Source of the DNA: Pleomorphomonas sp. JP5
GTDB lineage: Bacteria; Pseudomonadota; Alphaproteobacteria; Rhizobiales; Pleomorphomonadaceae
Length of the DNA: 64,000 bases
NCBI RefSeq assembly: GCF_023721815.1
Contig: NZ_JAMDLI010000007.1
Coordinates: 186,001-250,000, forward strand
Reading direction: 5' to 3'
Part shown: in pieces, positions 6,991-14,804 of the stretch
How positions within the stretch are numbered: position 1 is the stretch's first letter
How the letters are laid out: each line of letters starts with the position of its first letter
Notes under the pieces: generated by a model
What the model was told of the DNA's origin: nothing
Databases searched by the model: none
What the model saw: only the letters and a program-made list of their open reading frames with translations
Position numbers and translations under genes: made by a program

Positions 6991-9267
6991 CTACCCCCTC
7001 AAGAAATACAGCGTCTTCCTTGGCCCTCCGCCCTCCGTCGCCACGCTCTCCCTTGTGATCGCGCCCGTATCCTCCAGCGTCTCGATCACTTCCCTCAGCT
7101 CCCGTGCCCTCAGCCGGTTCTTCATGCGCGCCCTCAAGGTCTCCTGACTGATCTCGCCACCTTCCTTGTCGATGATGCGCAGCACCCTGTTCGCCTCGGC
7201 CTGGAACTCTGTTTCGGAGATGTAGAGGCGGCCCATGCGGTAGAGGGTGCGGGCCGACCAGAGGGCGACGGCGCGGCCCCATTGCATGTCGTCTTCGCTG
7301 ATGCGGGGCATCACCGGGTCGCGGCCGCCGGCGCGGATGGTGGCCATGCGGACGGCCATTTCGGCGGCGCGGCCGATGAAGTTCTCGGCGTCGGCATCCC
7401 GATCCTGCCAGGCGAGGATCTCGCGCTGGAAGCTCGTGTAGACCGCCTCGGCGCCCGGCCCCCAGGGGATGACGAAGGGCTCGATCTCCACATCGGTCTC
7501 GTGCAGCTTCGAGGCGACCACCAGCGGGTTGCCGCCGCCGAACAGGCGGCGCAGGCTTTCCGACAGCTTCTCGGGCACCACCAGCGGCGGCTCGGCCGGC
7601 TCGCGGTCCTCGGTGCGGCTTGCCACGGTCAAGAGCGTGAAGCGGTTGAGGAAGCCGTTGGAGACGTCGCCGCCATCCAGCGCCTCGAAGAAATCCTCCG
7701 GCGTCGAGGCGCCATAGATGGAGAGCGCCGGCGCGCGGATGGTGCGGGCCGGCGTCGCCGCCCATTCCGGCGTGGTCATCAGGCCGAAGTTGGTGCCCCA
7801 CACCGAACGCATGATCTTGGAAATGCCGCGCTCGAAACCGGAGGCGCGCTTGGCGTTGATGCGTTTGAGGAAAGCGCCGAACTCGTCCATCGGGCAGAGC
7901 GACAAGGGCTCGCGCTCGATGAAATGGATGACGGCCGGCATGGAGATGAACTCGTCCGGCCCGATGGTGCGGGTCATCTTGGCGGCGGACAAGAGCCGCT
8001 TGATCTGTTGCAGCGCGTGGTCCTTGCCGACGCCGGAGGGCGCCAGCGCCAGCATGTAGAGCACGGTGGAACTGAGCGTCGGCCCGGACCAGAAGCGGCC
8101 CATGGCGGTGCCCACCAGCGTCAGCGCCGCCCCCAGCGCCAACACCCGGTTGGGCCGACGCGCCGTGGCGCATATCCAGTCGACGATGTCGCCGACGAGG
8201 CCGGGCACGTGGGTCAGCGCTTCGGGAAACTCCACGGCGGCGCGGGCGCGTTTCGCCTCATGCACCACCTCGCCGGTCTCCTGGTCGACCACCGCGCCGG
8301 AGCGCTCCTTGACGAGGCGGCGCGGACCTTTTCCAGTACGCGGCGGCTCGGGACGCGTGTCGCGCGGCGCCTCGCGCGGCAGGGCGCGGCCGTCCTTCAG
8401 GCCGCTGCGGATGGTGGCAAGGCAGGCCGGCAAGCCGTCGTCGGCGGCAAGGCCGCAATCGGCCGCCGCCGCCATCAGCAGCGAAGTCGCCGTCGCCTCG
8501 GAGAGCCAGCCGGCGCCCACCATTTGCCCCAGCGCGAAGGCGCTGCGGTTGAGCTGGTTGTTGCGGCCGCCCTTGCCGGCGTTCTTGAGGGCGGCGATCT
8601 CGGCGGCGATGGCCGCCTCGGCATAGCGACCGAGCCGGGCGTCGGCGAGCGGGCGGGTATCCGGCTTGGGGGCTTTCGGCTTGGCGCTCGCAGGCGGATC
8701 AATCAGCGCATAGAGCCAGTCCGGCACCAGCGGCGCGGCGACGATGGCTCCGGCAGCAACAGGCTGATAGGCGCCCTCGCCGTCGGCCCGGAGCGCGCCG
8801 GGCGCCACCACATAGCCGCCCTGGCCGCGAATGTTGATGCCGCGCCCCTTCAGCACCCCCTCGCGGTTGCCATGGGCGCGGCCCTCCGGCTGGCGGAAAT
8901 AGATGTGGCGGCCGCCACTGGGCGTGTCGACGGCCGGCGCATCGACGCCCCGGCTCACCTCGCTCCAGGCGGCAAGCCCATCGGCGCCGCCCTCGTGACG
9001 GTCGAGATCGACGACGAGGAGATTGGACCGCCCCAGATGGATGGCCGGCATGGCGTCGGGCCAGCGCCGCCACCAGCGCTCGATGGCCTGGGCGTCGGCG
9101 GTGGCGTCGTCACCCCAGCGGATGGTCGGGCACGGCTTCTTGGCGTCCGGCCCCGCCCCGCGCACCGGAAAGATCGACAGCCCCGCCCGCGCCAGTTCCA
9201 GCGCCAGCGCCCTGTTGGGGGCGGGCGGCAGCGCGGCGATTGCAAAGGGCGTTGTCAGCGGGGCCAT
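6991..9267 (-). CDS. Phage bifunctional primase-polymerase/helicase-like protein
   Basis: A 758-residue replication protein. The N-terminal 250 residues form an archaeo-eukaryotic-type primase-polymerase domain: LLVVDLDRHEGG gives the paired acidic metal ligands near residue 110, TPSGGRHIYF near residue 140 gives the SxH motif, and GYVVAPGA follows. A central ATPase domain has Walker A in LALAPSGVGKDHAL near residue 410 and a Walker B-like LCPMDEFGAF near 460. The C-terminal end (RARELREVIETLEDTGAI) looks like a winged helix. It probably primes and unwinds phage DNA. It starts two bases after the stop of the upstream zinc-ribbon gene. Confidence 0.8.
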   Translation of the reverse strand: MAPLTTPFAIAALPPAPNRALALELARAGLSIFPVRGAGPDAKKPCPTIRWGDDATADAQAIERWWRRWPDAMPAIHLGRSNLLVVDLDRHEGGADGLAAWSEVSRGVDAPAVDTPSGGRHIYFRQPEGRAHGNREGVLKGRGINIRGQGGYVVAPGALRADGEGAYQPVAAGAIVAAPLVPDWLYALIDPPASAKPKAPKPDTRPLADARLGRYAEAAIAAEIAALKNAGKGGRNNQLNRSAFALGQMVGAGWLSEATATSLLMAAAADCGLAADDGLPACLATIRSGLKDGRALPREAPRDTRPEPPRTGKGPRRLVKERSGAVVDQETGEVVHEAKRARAAVEFPEALTHVPGLVGDIVDWICATARRPNRVLALGAALTLVGTAMGRFWSGPTLSSTVLYMLALAPSGVGKDHALQQIKRLLSAAKMTRTIGPDEFISMPAVIHFIEREPLSLCPMDEFGAFLKRINAKRASGFERGISKIMRSVWGTNFGLMTTPEWAATPARTIRAPALSIYGASTPEDFFEALDGGDVSNGFLNRFTLLTVASRTEDREPAEPPLVVPEKLSESLRRLFGGGNPLVVASKLHETDVEIEPFVIPWGPGAEAVYTSFQREILAWQDRDADAENFIGRAAEMAVRMATIRAGGRDPVMPRISEDDMQWGRAVALWSARTLYRMGRLYISETEFQAEANRVLRIIDKEGGEISQETLRARMKNRLRARELREVIETLEDTGAITRESVATEGGGPRKTLYFLRG

Positions 9268-9269
9268 GG

Positions 9270-9602
9270 TCAGGCAGGCTCCACCAGCCGGCGGATTTCC
9301 TCGACGAAATGCGTCTGGAACGTCTTGAGGAAGGCCTCGTATTCCTCGGGCGAGAGGCAGGCGAGGTCGGTCTTGCCGATGGTGTCGAGAAACTGCCCGG
9401 CCCGCTGCGCGGCCAGCGCGAAAGCCTTTCGCTCATAAAGGTCGAAGTCGCGCATGCGCGCCGCCCGCCGGGCCCGGCCGGGACCGCAGTCGTTGCACAC
9501 CCACACCGCCGGCATCCGCCCCTCGGGCGCGTAACCAATGCCGTCGGCCCGCCGGCCGCAGATGCCGCAGGTGGAGAAATGGCGCGACGCGGGCCCCCTC
9601 AT
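9270..9602 (-). CDS. Small phage protein with CxxC pairs (zinc-ribbon-like)
   Basis: A 110-residue protein with two CxxC pairs, CGIC and CNDC, about 25 residues apart, likely to bind zinc, followed by a helical C-terminal half (FLKTFQTHFVEEIRRL). It sits between the CtrA-like regulator gene and the primase-helicase, with a two-base gap to the latter, so it is translated with the replication genes. Two starts are possible, ATG at 9602 or 9656; neither has a clear ribosome site. Its role is unknown. Confidence 0.6.
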   Translation of the reverse strand: MRGPASRHFSTCGICGRRADGIGYAPEGRMPAVWVCNDCGPGRARRAARMRDFDLYERKAFALAAQRAGQFLDTIGKTDLACLSPEEYEAFLKTFQTHFVEEIRRLVEPA

Positions 9603-9749
9603 GCCGCGCGCCTGAGGCAGGCTCGGCCGCGTGACAGCCCAAAATTGCGCCTCCATTTGTGGAGTGAGTAAGTCATTATTAACCGGTCGCAAGGAATCCG
9701 GCGCTTTGCCGGCATTCCGACCGTCGTTCCCGCCACCGCGTCCAGCGCT

Positions 9750-10049
9750 TTGCCGAAGGGAGAACGACCGCTGATTGCACCCTCCGCGCACAAGCCTACG
9801 GCTCGCCTCAAGCTCGATGGGCGCTCTCCCATACCGCTCGCCTTCCGGGCCAACGCCTGGTTCCGCAGCGACGGCAGCCTGATCGTCGAAGGCACGACCA
9901 GCACCGAAGAGGATCTGACGTTGATGATCGGCTCCCGCGGGCGCATCGACATCCACCACGCGGGCGTCCGGCTCGGCGTGAGGATCGCGGCAACGGACCC
10001 CGACCACGGCATCGTTCGTTTCCTCGTGCAGCCAAGGGACGTCCTGTGA
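9750..10049 (+). CDS. Hypothetical small beta-rich protein
   Basis: A possible 99-residue protein on the strand opposite to the phage operon. The only in-frame common start is TTG at 9750; no good ribosome site is visible. Third-codon positions are strongly G or C and the sequence looks protein-like, with alternating strands (SLIVEGTTSTEEDLTLMIGS, then RLGVRIAATDPDHGIVRFLV) that loosely resemble a PilZ-type barrel. It lacks the RxxxR and DxSxxG c-di-GMP motifs in clear form. It ends 11 bp from the converging CtrA-like gene. I do not assign a function. Confidence 0.45.
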   Translation: MPKGERPLIAPSAHKPTARLKLDGRSPIPLAFRANAWFRSDGSLIVEGTTSTEEDLTLMIGSRGRIDIHHAGVRLGVRIAATDPDHGIVRFLVQPRDVL

Positions 10050-10059
10050 TGGGCAACCG

Positions 10060-10572
10060 TCACGATCGCTCGCCGATCAGCGCCAGCACCAGGCGCTTGC
10101 TCTCCTCGTCCATGGCGTAGCCCTGGCCCCAGATGGTGTCGATCCGGACCTGGTATTTCCTCAGTTTGCCCCGGATCTTGCAGACGAACACGTCGACGAT
10201 CTTCGGCTCGGCCTCCGGCGCCACCACGGCGTGAAGGTGCGGCCGGGTGCAGGCGCGCGCCCGCAGAAGGCATTGCAGCAGCCGGCTTTCGGCGGGGGTG
10301 AGGCCGAAGGCCGCCTTGCAGGTGGCGAGGAAATCCGGCCGCGCGTCGAGGCGGATCGGCGCCGTCGTCGGCTTGCGCAACCGCGAGCCGGCCGGCCAGT
10401 CGGCCTGCGGCATGTCCACGATCACGCCATCCTCCAGCGCCTGCCGCACGATGCCGTGGGCGCTGTCGTAAGGGATCTTGAAGGTGCGGCTCAGCGCGCC
10501 GATCGGCACGCCCTCGTCGGCGAGGCGCACGATGGAGTTGCCCACGAAGGTGCCGCGCAAGGGGTGGTTCAT
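10060..10572 (-). CDS. Phage regulator: N-terminal HTH plus CtrA-like winged-helix domain
   Basis: A 170-residue DNA-binding protein without a receiver domain. Residues about 1-60 contain an HTH-like segment (GVPIGALSRTFKIPYDSAHG). Residues about 90-160 form an OmpR/PhoB-type winged helix: FGLTPAESRLLQCLL, then PKIVDVFVCKIRGKLRKY as recognition helix, then RIDTIWGQGYAM as the wing hairpin. The recognition helix and wing closely match those of CtrA (KIIDVFICKLRKKL and IETVWGRGYVL, from memory). The ATG at 10572 overlaps the stop of the upstream gene. It could bind host CtrA sites or regulate phage genes. Confidence 0.75.
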   Translation of the reverse strand: MNHPLRGTFVGNSIVRLADEGVPIGALSRTFKIPYDSAHGIVRQALEDGVIVDMPQADWPAGSRLRKPTTAPIRLDARPDFLATCKAAFGLTPAESRLLQCLLRARACTRPHLHAVVAPEAEPKIVDVFVCKIRGKLRKYQVRIDTIWGQGYAMDEESKRLVLALIGERS

Positions 10573-10781
10573 GGCTTGGCTCCCTTCGCCAGCGCGGCAT
10601 CGGCCAAATCCAGCGCGTCGTCCACCGTGAAGGCGCCGAGGCGATGGCCGTCGTGCGACACGGTGTAGCGGGTGGTGAGTTCGAGCAGGCAATAGGGCCG
10701 GATGGCTTCCAGCACGCCGGCCGTGGCTTTCAGTGCGAGCATGGTCTTGTCGTCGGGCATGGGTTCGGCGGTCATCGTCAC
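10569..10781 (-). CDS. Small phage-operon protein
   Basis: A 70-residue protein, mostly helical and acidic at its C-terminus (FTVDDALDLADAALAKGAKP). It has no recognised domain. Its stop codon overlaps the start of the CtrA-like gene in an ATGA arrangement, and it lies 46 bp after the DUF669 gene, so it is part of the leftward early operon. The ATG at 10781 is followed by a second possible start at codon 3 or 8. Confidence 0.6.
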   Translation of the reverse strand: MTMTAEPMPDDKTMLALKATAGVLEAIRPYCLLELTTRYTVSHDGHRLGAFTVDDALDLADAALAKGAKP

Positions 10782-10827
10782 GCCTCCGTGCGATGTGGGG
10801 TGGATCGGGGATGTTGAATGGAAGGGG

Positions 10828-11265
10828 TTAGGCCGCGGGATCCCACGGCCGGCGGGCGCTGACCGAGCTTTTCGGCGGCGGCTTTGCCACCACCAGCGGG
10901 CGATAGTCCTTGATGACGTTCTGGTCGCCGTAGCCCTCGCCGCCCGGCCGGATATCGACGCGGATGATGACGGGGATGCCGTGCAGTTCCTCGCTGTCGG
11001 CGATGCCGGCGAGGCCGGCGGCCGCGCAGAGGCGCGCCAGCATTTCCTGGGCGATGCGCTGCGCCGTGGCGTGGGGATTGACGATGTTGAACCGCTCGAC
11101 GATCCGGCGACGGCGGAACGCGCCCGCGCCGATCTCGAAGACGAGCTTCAGGAGCTCGCCGCTGCCCGAGGCGGTGGGCAGCACGGCGCTGTCCACCACC
11201 ATCGCCTGATAGTCCCCCTTGGGAATGAGCGCCGACGCGGTGTCGGCCTGGGCGAGCGTTGCCAT
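10828..11265 (-). CDS. DUF669-family phage protein
   Basis: A 145-residue protein matching the DUF669 family of phage early proteins, which are encoded next to recombination or replication genes and thought to handle single-stranded DNA. Recognisable parts are IPKGDYQAMVVDSAVLP near residue 14, LKLVFEIGAGAFRRRRIVER with the NIVNPHATAQRIA stretch, and EGYGDQNVIKDYRPL near the end. It is the first long gene of the leftward early operon after the Cro-like gene, 132 bp downstream of it. Confidence 0.75.
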   Translation of the reverse strand: MATLAQADTASALIPKGDYQAMVVDSAVLPTASGSGELLKLVFEIGAGAFRRRRIVERFNIVNPHATAQRIAQEMLARLCAAAGLAGIADSEELHGIPVIIRVDIRPGGEGYGDQNVIKDYRPLVVAKPPPKSSVSARRPWDPAA

Positions 11266-11397
11266 TGCGGTTGTCCTTGCCGGCCAGTGCGGCGCGAGCC
11301 GCGGGAATATGGGGGAGGCATCGCCGGAAAGGTCAGCCTCCCCCGCCCCACGACGTGCCTGTCGGCCGTCGAATTCCTGTGTGTTGAAGCCGCCCGT

Positions 11398-11595
11398 TCA
11401 GCCGGGCCGGCGGGGTTGGTGCGAGAGCGCCGCCTCGACGCGCTCCAGGGTCTTGAGCGTCATCGACCGGCCGGCCCTGAGGCGCCCTACGAACTTGCCG
11501 TCGTTGACGACGTAGCGGCCAAAGGTGCTCTCCGTGATGCCTCGTTTCGCGCAGTGTGACTCAATGCGAAGGAGAAGATCGGTTATCGGGTTCAT
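11398..11595 (-). CDS. Cro-like small HTH regulator
   Basis: A 65-residue protein with a single helix-turn-helix, roughly residues 17-45 (GITESTFGRYVVNDGKFVGR), divergent from the CI-like repressor. This position and size are those of a Cro-type antirepressor. A promoter reading toward it has TTGACA (complement of 11626-11631) and TACAAT (complement of 11602-11607) spaced 18 bp, ending six bases before the ATG at 11595. The transcript would begin at or next to the start codon, so the mRNA is probably leaderless. Confidence 0.65.
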   Translation of the reverse strand: MNPITDLLLRIESHCAKRGITESTFGRYVVNDGKFVGRLRAGRSMTLKTLERVEAALSHQPRRPG

Positions 11596-11680
11596 GCACA
11601 AATTGTAATGGTCAAAATCCCATCGTGTCAATGGGCAAATACCCGTTGACGGGGCGCTGAACAATGGGCATAATCCCACT
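11596..11680. promoter_or_regulatory. Divergent phage switch with three operators
   Basis: Three similar half-palindromic sites lie in 72 bp: ATGGTCAAAATCCCAT (11608-11623), ATGGGCAAATACCCGT (11631-11646) and ATGGGCATAATCCCAC (11664-11679). The rightward promoter for the repressor is TTGACG (11646-11651), 17 bp, CATAAT (11669-11674). The leftward one uses TTGACA and TACAAT on the other strand. The sites overlap both promoters, as in lambdoid immunity regions. Confidence 0.75.
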
Positions 11681-12433
11681 ATGGAACAGACATGGAAATC
11701 ACGCCTCGATCTTCTGATGCGCCAGAAGGGCTTCAACATGAAGTCGCTGTCGCTGAGGGCCGAGCTCGGCGAAACCTACGTGCGCGATATCCTGAAGCGC
11801 GGGCGCGAGCCCGGCGTCGAGAAGATGCGCGCGCTGGCCGATGTGCTCGGCGTACGCCTCAACGAGATCATGAGCGAGCCCTACACCGTCACCCGCGACA
11901 GCGAGGACCGCGGCTTTCGCGAGGCGGATGCGCCCGAGCGCGTTCCCTTCGACGAGGCGAGCGACAATGGCTGGGCCGAAGGCTGGCAGGCCCGCCTGCC
12001 CGGCGGCTCGGCCGAGGTCGACGCGCGGGCCGGCGCCGGCGACGGCGCGATGGGCCAGGTGCTGACGCTGCGCTCCGGCGGCATCCAGTCGGGCCACCTC
12101 GTCACCGGCGAATGGGTGGTGCCGCGCGCCCATCTGGGCGCCAACCCGGCCCGCGTCATCTTCATTCCGGTCATCGGCACGTCGATGCAGCCCATTCTCA
12201 ACCCGTCCGACGTGGTCGCCGTCGACACCACGGTGAGCGACATCAAGGACGCCGAGATCTACGTCATCGACGAGGGCGACGGCCCCTCGGTGAAGCGCCT
12301 GCGCCTCAACCACGACGACAACCCGCGCACCGTCGACATCATCTCCGAAAACCCCGCCGTGCCGCCCAAGCGCCGCCCGGCCGAACTGGTGCGCGTCATC
12401 GGGCTCGTCATCGGCAAGTGGTCGCGGATGTAG
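11681..12433 (+). CDS. CI-like phage repressor with S24 peptidase domain
   Basis: A 250-residue repressor. The N-terminus is an XRE-type HTH (residues about 6-65: FNMKSLSLRAELGETYVRDI). The C-terminal half is a LexA/CI-type autoprotease: the nucleophile is in VIGTSMQPIL near residue 168 and the catalytic Lys in SVKRLRL near residue 205. Damage-triggered self-cleavage would relieve repression. The -10 element CATAAT ends seven bases before the ATG at 11681 and there is no ribosome site, so the message is probably leaderless. It is transcribed away from the early operon. Confidence 0.85.
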   Translation: MEQTWKSRLDLLMRQKGFNMKSLSLRAELGETYVRDILKRGREPGVEKMRALADVLGVRLNEIMSEPYTVTRDSEDRGFREADAPERVPFDEASDNGWAEGWQARLPGGSAEVDARAGAGDGAMGQVLTLRSGGIQSGHLVTGEWVVPRAHLGANPARVIFIPVIGTSMQPILNPSDVVAVDTTVSDIKDAEIYVIDEGDGPSVKRLRLNHDDNPRTVDIISENPAVPPKRRPAELVRVIGLVIGKWSRM

Positions 12434-12453
12434 GGCGCTCCATCATGCCGCCC

Positions 12454-12474
12454 TCCTCTGCGTGCGGCAGAGGA
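12454..12474. terminator. Hairpin downstream of the CI-like gene
   Basis: TCCTCTGC (12454-12461) pairs perfectly with GCAGAGGA (12467-12474) around a five-base loop, 20 bp after the repressor stop. No T tract follows, so it is a possible rather than certain terminator. I see no other feature in the rest of the 348-bp gap 12434-12781. Confidence 0.45.
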
Positions 12475-12781
12475 CCCCGGTCCGAAAGAGGCGCCGAGCC
12501 CGGCATGAAGCGCCGCTGCGGCCTGCGGCGATTCCCGACATTTTGAATCATCCCCGAAAGACTTTCGTAACGCTGAATTGCGGCATCTGTGGCATTCAAC
12601 CGCACGTTAATCCTGTACATCCAACCTTCCCCCTATTGGTATTTGCGTAGTTGGCATTCGGCGGAGCGGAAACCTCGATCTTCCGGGGTGGAGACGCGCC
12701 GTTCGAATGCCGGAGCAGTCGCCTCCGACCACACCGGGTCCGGTGGCCGACGGATGCTCCCCCAAGGGCCGACAGACAGTG

Positions 12782-13855
12782 ATGTTCGAAAGATTGATTG
12801 CTCTCAGCCAGGGAAAGTCCCGCGAAAAACGCCGGGATCTCCTTGTCCTGATCTCCGAGTTGTTCACCGACGGCGCGGAGAACCACACCGACGCCGAGAC
12901 CCGGCTGTTCGGCGACATTCTCTGTCGCCTCGTCGATCAGGTGTCCGTCGATGTGCGGGCCCAGTTTTCCGAGCGGATGGCGCCGCTCAGCTGCACGCCG
13001 CATGCCGTGGCGCTGCGCCTTGCCCAGGATGAAGAGCTTGTCGTGTCCGGCGTCATGCTGGAACAATCGGACGTCCTCACCGACACCGACCTCTGCGAGA
13101 TCGCCGGCGCGCTGTCGCAGGGCCATCTTCTGGCGATCACCCGCCGCAAGAACCTTAGCGAGACGGTGACCGAGGTGCTGGCCGACCGTGGCAACGCCGA
13201 GGTGCTCGAAGGCGTGACCAGGAACGAGACGGCCCGCTTTTCCGACTTCGGCCTGAAGCGGCTGACAACGCGCGGCCTCGATCACCCCACGGTGTTGCGG
13301 GCGCTGTGCAAGCGGGCCGACATGCCCGCCGAGCGGCTGGCCCGGGCCGTCGCCGCCTTCGACGCCGAGGCGCGCGGCAAGCTCGAAAACCTCGTGGCCC
13401 TGTCGCCCGATTTCGCGGCGCTTCTGGTGACCGAGGCGGCCGACATCGCCCGCCGGCAGAAGCAGGAGCTCGAAAAGGAAATCACCGCCCTCGTGCGCCG
13501 GATCGGCCAGCGCCTCAGCACGCTCGACGAGGCCATCGACGACTTCGCCAGGGACGATCGGCTGGATGCGGTGGCCGAGTTGCTCGTCCAGGTGAGCGGC
13601 CTCGAGGAATCGCACATCGCCAACGTGCTCAACCACGACAACGGCTATGGCATCGCCGTCGTCTGCCGCAGCCTCGGCATCGGTGACAAGGCCTACGTGA
13701 AGCTGTCGCAGCTGCGCGCCAGCCACCTGACGCCGGCGGCGGTGGATATCGACGCCTGGATCGCCAACTACGCCGAAATCGACCGGCAGGCGGCCGACCG
13801 CGCCCTCTACTTCCATCGCATGCGCATGGCCGTGCTGAAGGCCGAGAAGAAGTAG
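12782..13855 (+). CDS. DUF2336-family protein
   Basis: A 357-residue cytoplasmic, largely helical protein of the DUF2336 family, common in Hyphomicrobiales and of unknown function. The N-terminus FERLIALSQGKSREKRRDLL and the internal helical repeats are typical. A lysine/glutamate-rich helix (ARRQKQELEKEITALVRRI) near residue 225 may form a coiled coil. The ATG at 12782 is preferred over an upstream start at 12707 because the extra residues look non-coding. It marks the return from phage to host genes. Confidence 0.7.
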   Translation: MFERLIALSQGKSREKRRDLLVLISELFTDGAENHTDAETRLFGDILCRLVDQVSVDVRAQFSERMAPLSCTPHAVALRLAQDEELVVSGVMLEQSDVLTDTDLCEIAGALSQGHLLAITRRKNLSETVTEVLADRGNAEVLEGVTRNETARFSDFGLKRLTTRGLDHPTVLRALCKRADMPAERLARAVAAFDAEARGKLENLVALSPDFAALLVTEAADIARRQKQELEKEITALVRRIGQRLSTLDEAIDDFARDDRLDAVAELLVQVSGLEESHIANVLNHDNGYGIAVVCRSLGIGDKAYVKLSQLRASHLTPAAVDIDAWIANYAEIDRQAADRALYFHRMRMAVLKAEKK

Positions 13856-14000
13856 GCACGTCCGGAACTGCCGGATCCCCAAGGGGTTCGGCAGATGGCC
13901 GACCGCACCCAGCGCGGCGCCGGGCGGGGATCGCCCCCCAAGTTTCATATGAATGTCATTGTGCCTTCAATGCACCGTCACGGAGGCCGGATAGCGTTTC

Positions 14001-14020
14001 TCATGTTCATTTGAGCATGA
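14001..14020. promoter_or_regulatory. 20-bp near-perfect palindrome before the GlpR-like gene
   Basis: TCATGTTCA and TGAGCATGA form inverted arms around TT, with one mismatched pair, ten bases before the ATG of the DeoR-family gene. A ten-base palindrome TTCATATGAA lies about 60 bp upstream. These are plausible autoregulatory operators. Confidence 0.5.
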
Positions 14021-14030
14021 CGGGACGCAC

Positions 14031-14804
14031 ATGAACCTGAGCGAGCGGCAGAACGGCATCTTGGTGGAAGTCCGCCAGAGGGGCTTCGTGAGCATCGAAA
14101 CGCTCGCGGCCAGCTATGGCGTGACGACGCAGACCATCCGCCGCGACGTCAATGCGCTCTGTGGCGAGAACCTGCTGCGCCGCCGCCATGGCGGGGTCGA
14201 GACGGTCAACGCCAGCGGCAACCTCGCCTATCAGGCGCGCCAGATCATCAATGTCCACGCCAAGCGCGCCATCGGCCGCGCCGTCGCGGCCCTCATTCCC
14301 GACCGCGCCTCGCTGCTGATCGGCATCGGCACCACGCCCGAGCAGGTGGCCGTGGCGCTGGCCGGCCATGAGGAGCTGACGGTCGTCACCAACAATCTCA
14401 ACGTCGCCGACGCGCTGGCGATCACCGGATCGAGCCGCATCATCCTGCCGGGCGGCACGCTGCGCCATCCGGACCGCGACCTGCTCGGCCCCGACGGCGA
14501 CCGCCTGTTCCGCGCCTACCGGGCCGACTTCGCCATCTTCGGCGTCGGCGGCATCGACCACGACGGCGCCCTGCTCGACTTCAGCCCCGAGGAAGTTTCG
14601 GCCCGCCGCGCCATGCGCGAGGGTTGCCGCCGCTCGATCCTGGTCGCCGACCTCTCCAAGATCGGCCGCGCCGCACCCTGCCGGGGCGGCGAGCTCGGCG
14701 AAATGGACACCGTGGTCTTCGACCGGCCGCCGCCGGAGCCGATCGCCCGCCTGATCGGCGAGGCCGGCGCCGAGCTGATCGTGGCCGAAGGAGTATCGCA
14801 ATGA
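14031..14804 (+). CDS. DeoR/GlpR-family transcriptional repressor
   Basis: A 257-residue repressor. The N-terminal DeoR HTH is FVSIETLAASYGVTTQTIRR (residues about 18-37) followed by LLRRRHGGVE. The C-terminal half is a ribose-phosphate-isomerase-like sugar-phosphate sensor (LLIGIGTTPEQVA, VTNNLNVADAL, FGVGGIDHDGALLDF). It probably senses a phosphorylated intermediate such as glycerol-3-phosphate. Its stop overlaps the ATG of the ATPase gene, so it is co-transcribed with, and presumably controls, the downstream ABC importer. Confidence 0.85.
   Translation: MNLSERQNGILVEVRQRGFVSIETLAASYGVTTQTIRRDVNALCGENLLRRRHGGVETVNASGNLAYQARQIINVHAKRAIGRAVAALIPDRASLLIGIGTTPEQVAVALAGHEELTVVTNNLNVADALAITGSSRIILPGGTLRHPDRDLLGPDGDRLFRAYRADFAIFGVGGIDHDGALLDFSPEEVSARRAMREGCRRSILVADLSKIGRAAPCRGGELGEMDTVVFDRPPPEPIARLIGEAGAELIVAEGVSQ

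Larger units (their letters stand above)
6991..12433. mobile_element. Prophage remnant: early/replication and immunity module
   Basis: Seven consecutive phage-type genes form a divergent switch: a CI-like repressor rightward, and leftward a Cro-like protein, DUF669, a small protein, a CtrA-like DNA-binding protein, a zinc-ribbon-like protein and a primase-helicase. Gaps between the leftward genes are short or overlapping from 10781 downward. No integrase, capsid, tail, portal, terminase or lysis gene lies in the window on either side. The block is therefore a degenerate prophage or a satellite element. The Fic gene at its left end may belong to it. Confidence 0.7.

Noticed and set aside
6820-9438. 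872-codon open frame on the plus strand
   Set aside because: It lies opposite the primase-helicase gene, whose motifs are unmistakable; the plus-strand translation is His/Arg/Gly-rich antisense.
9270-10007. 245-codon frame extending the zinc-ribbon-like gene upstream
   Set aside because: The extension has no protein features, overlaps the opposite-strand frame with better codon use, and a sensible start exists at 9602 or 9656.
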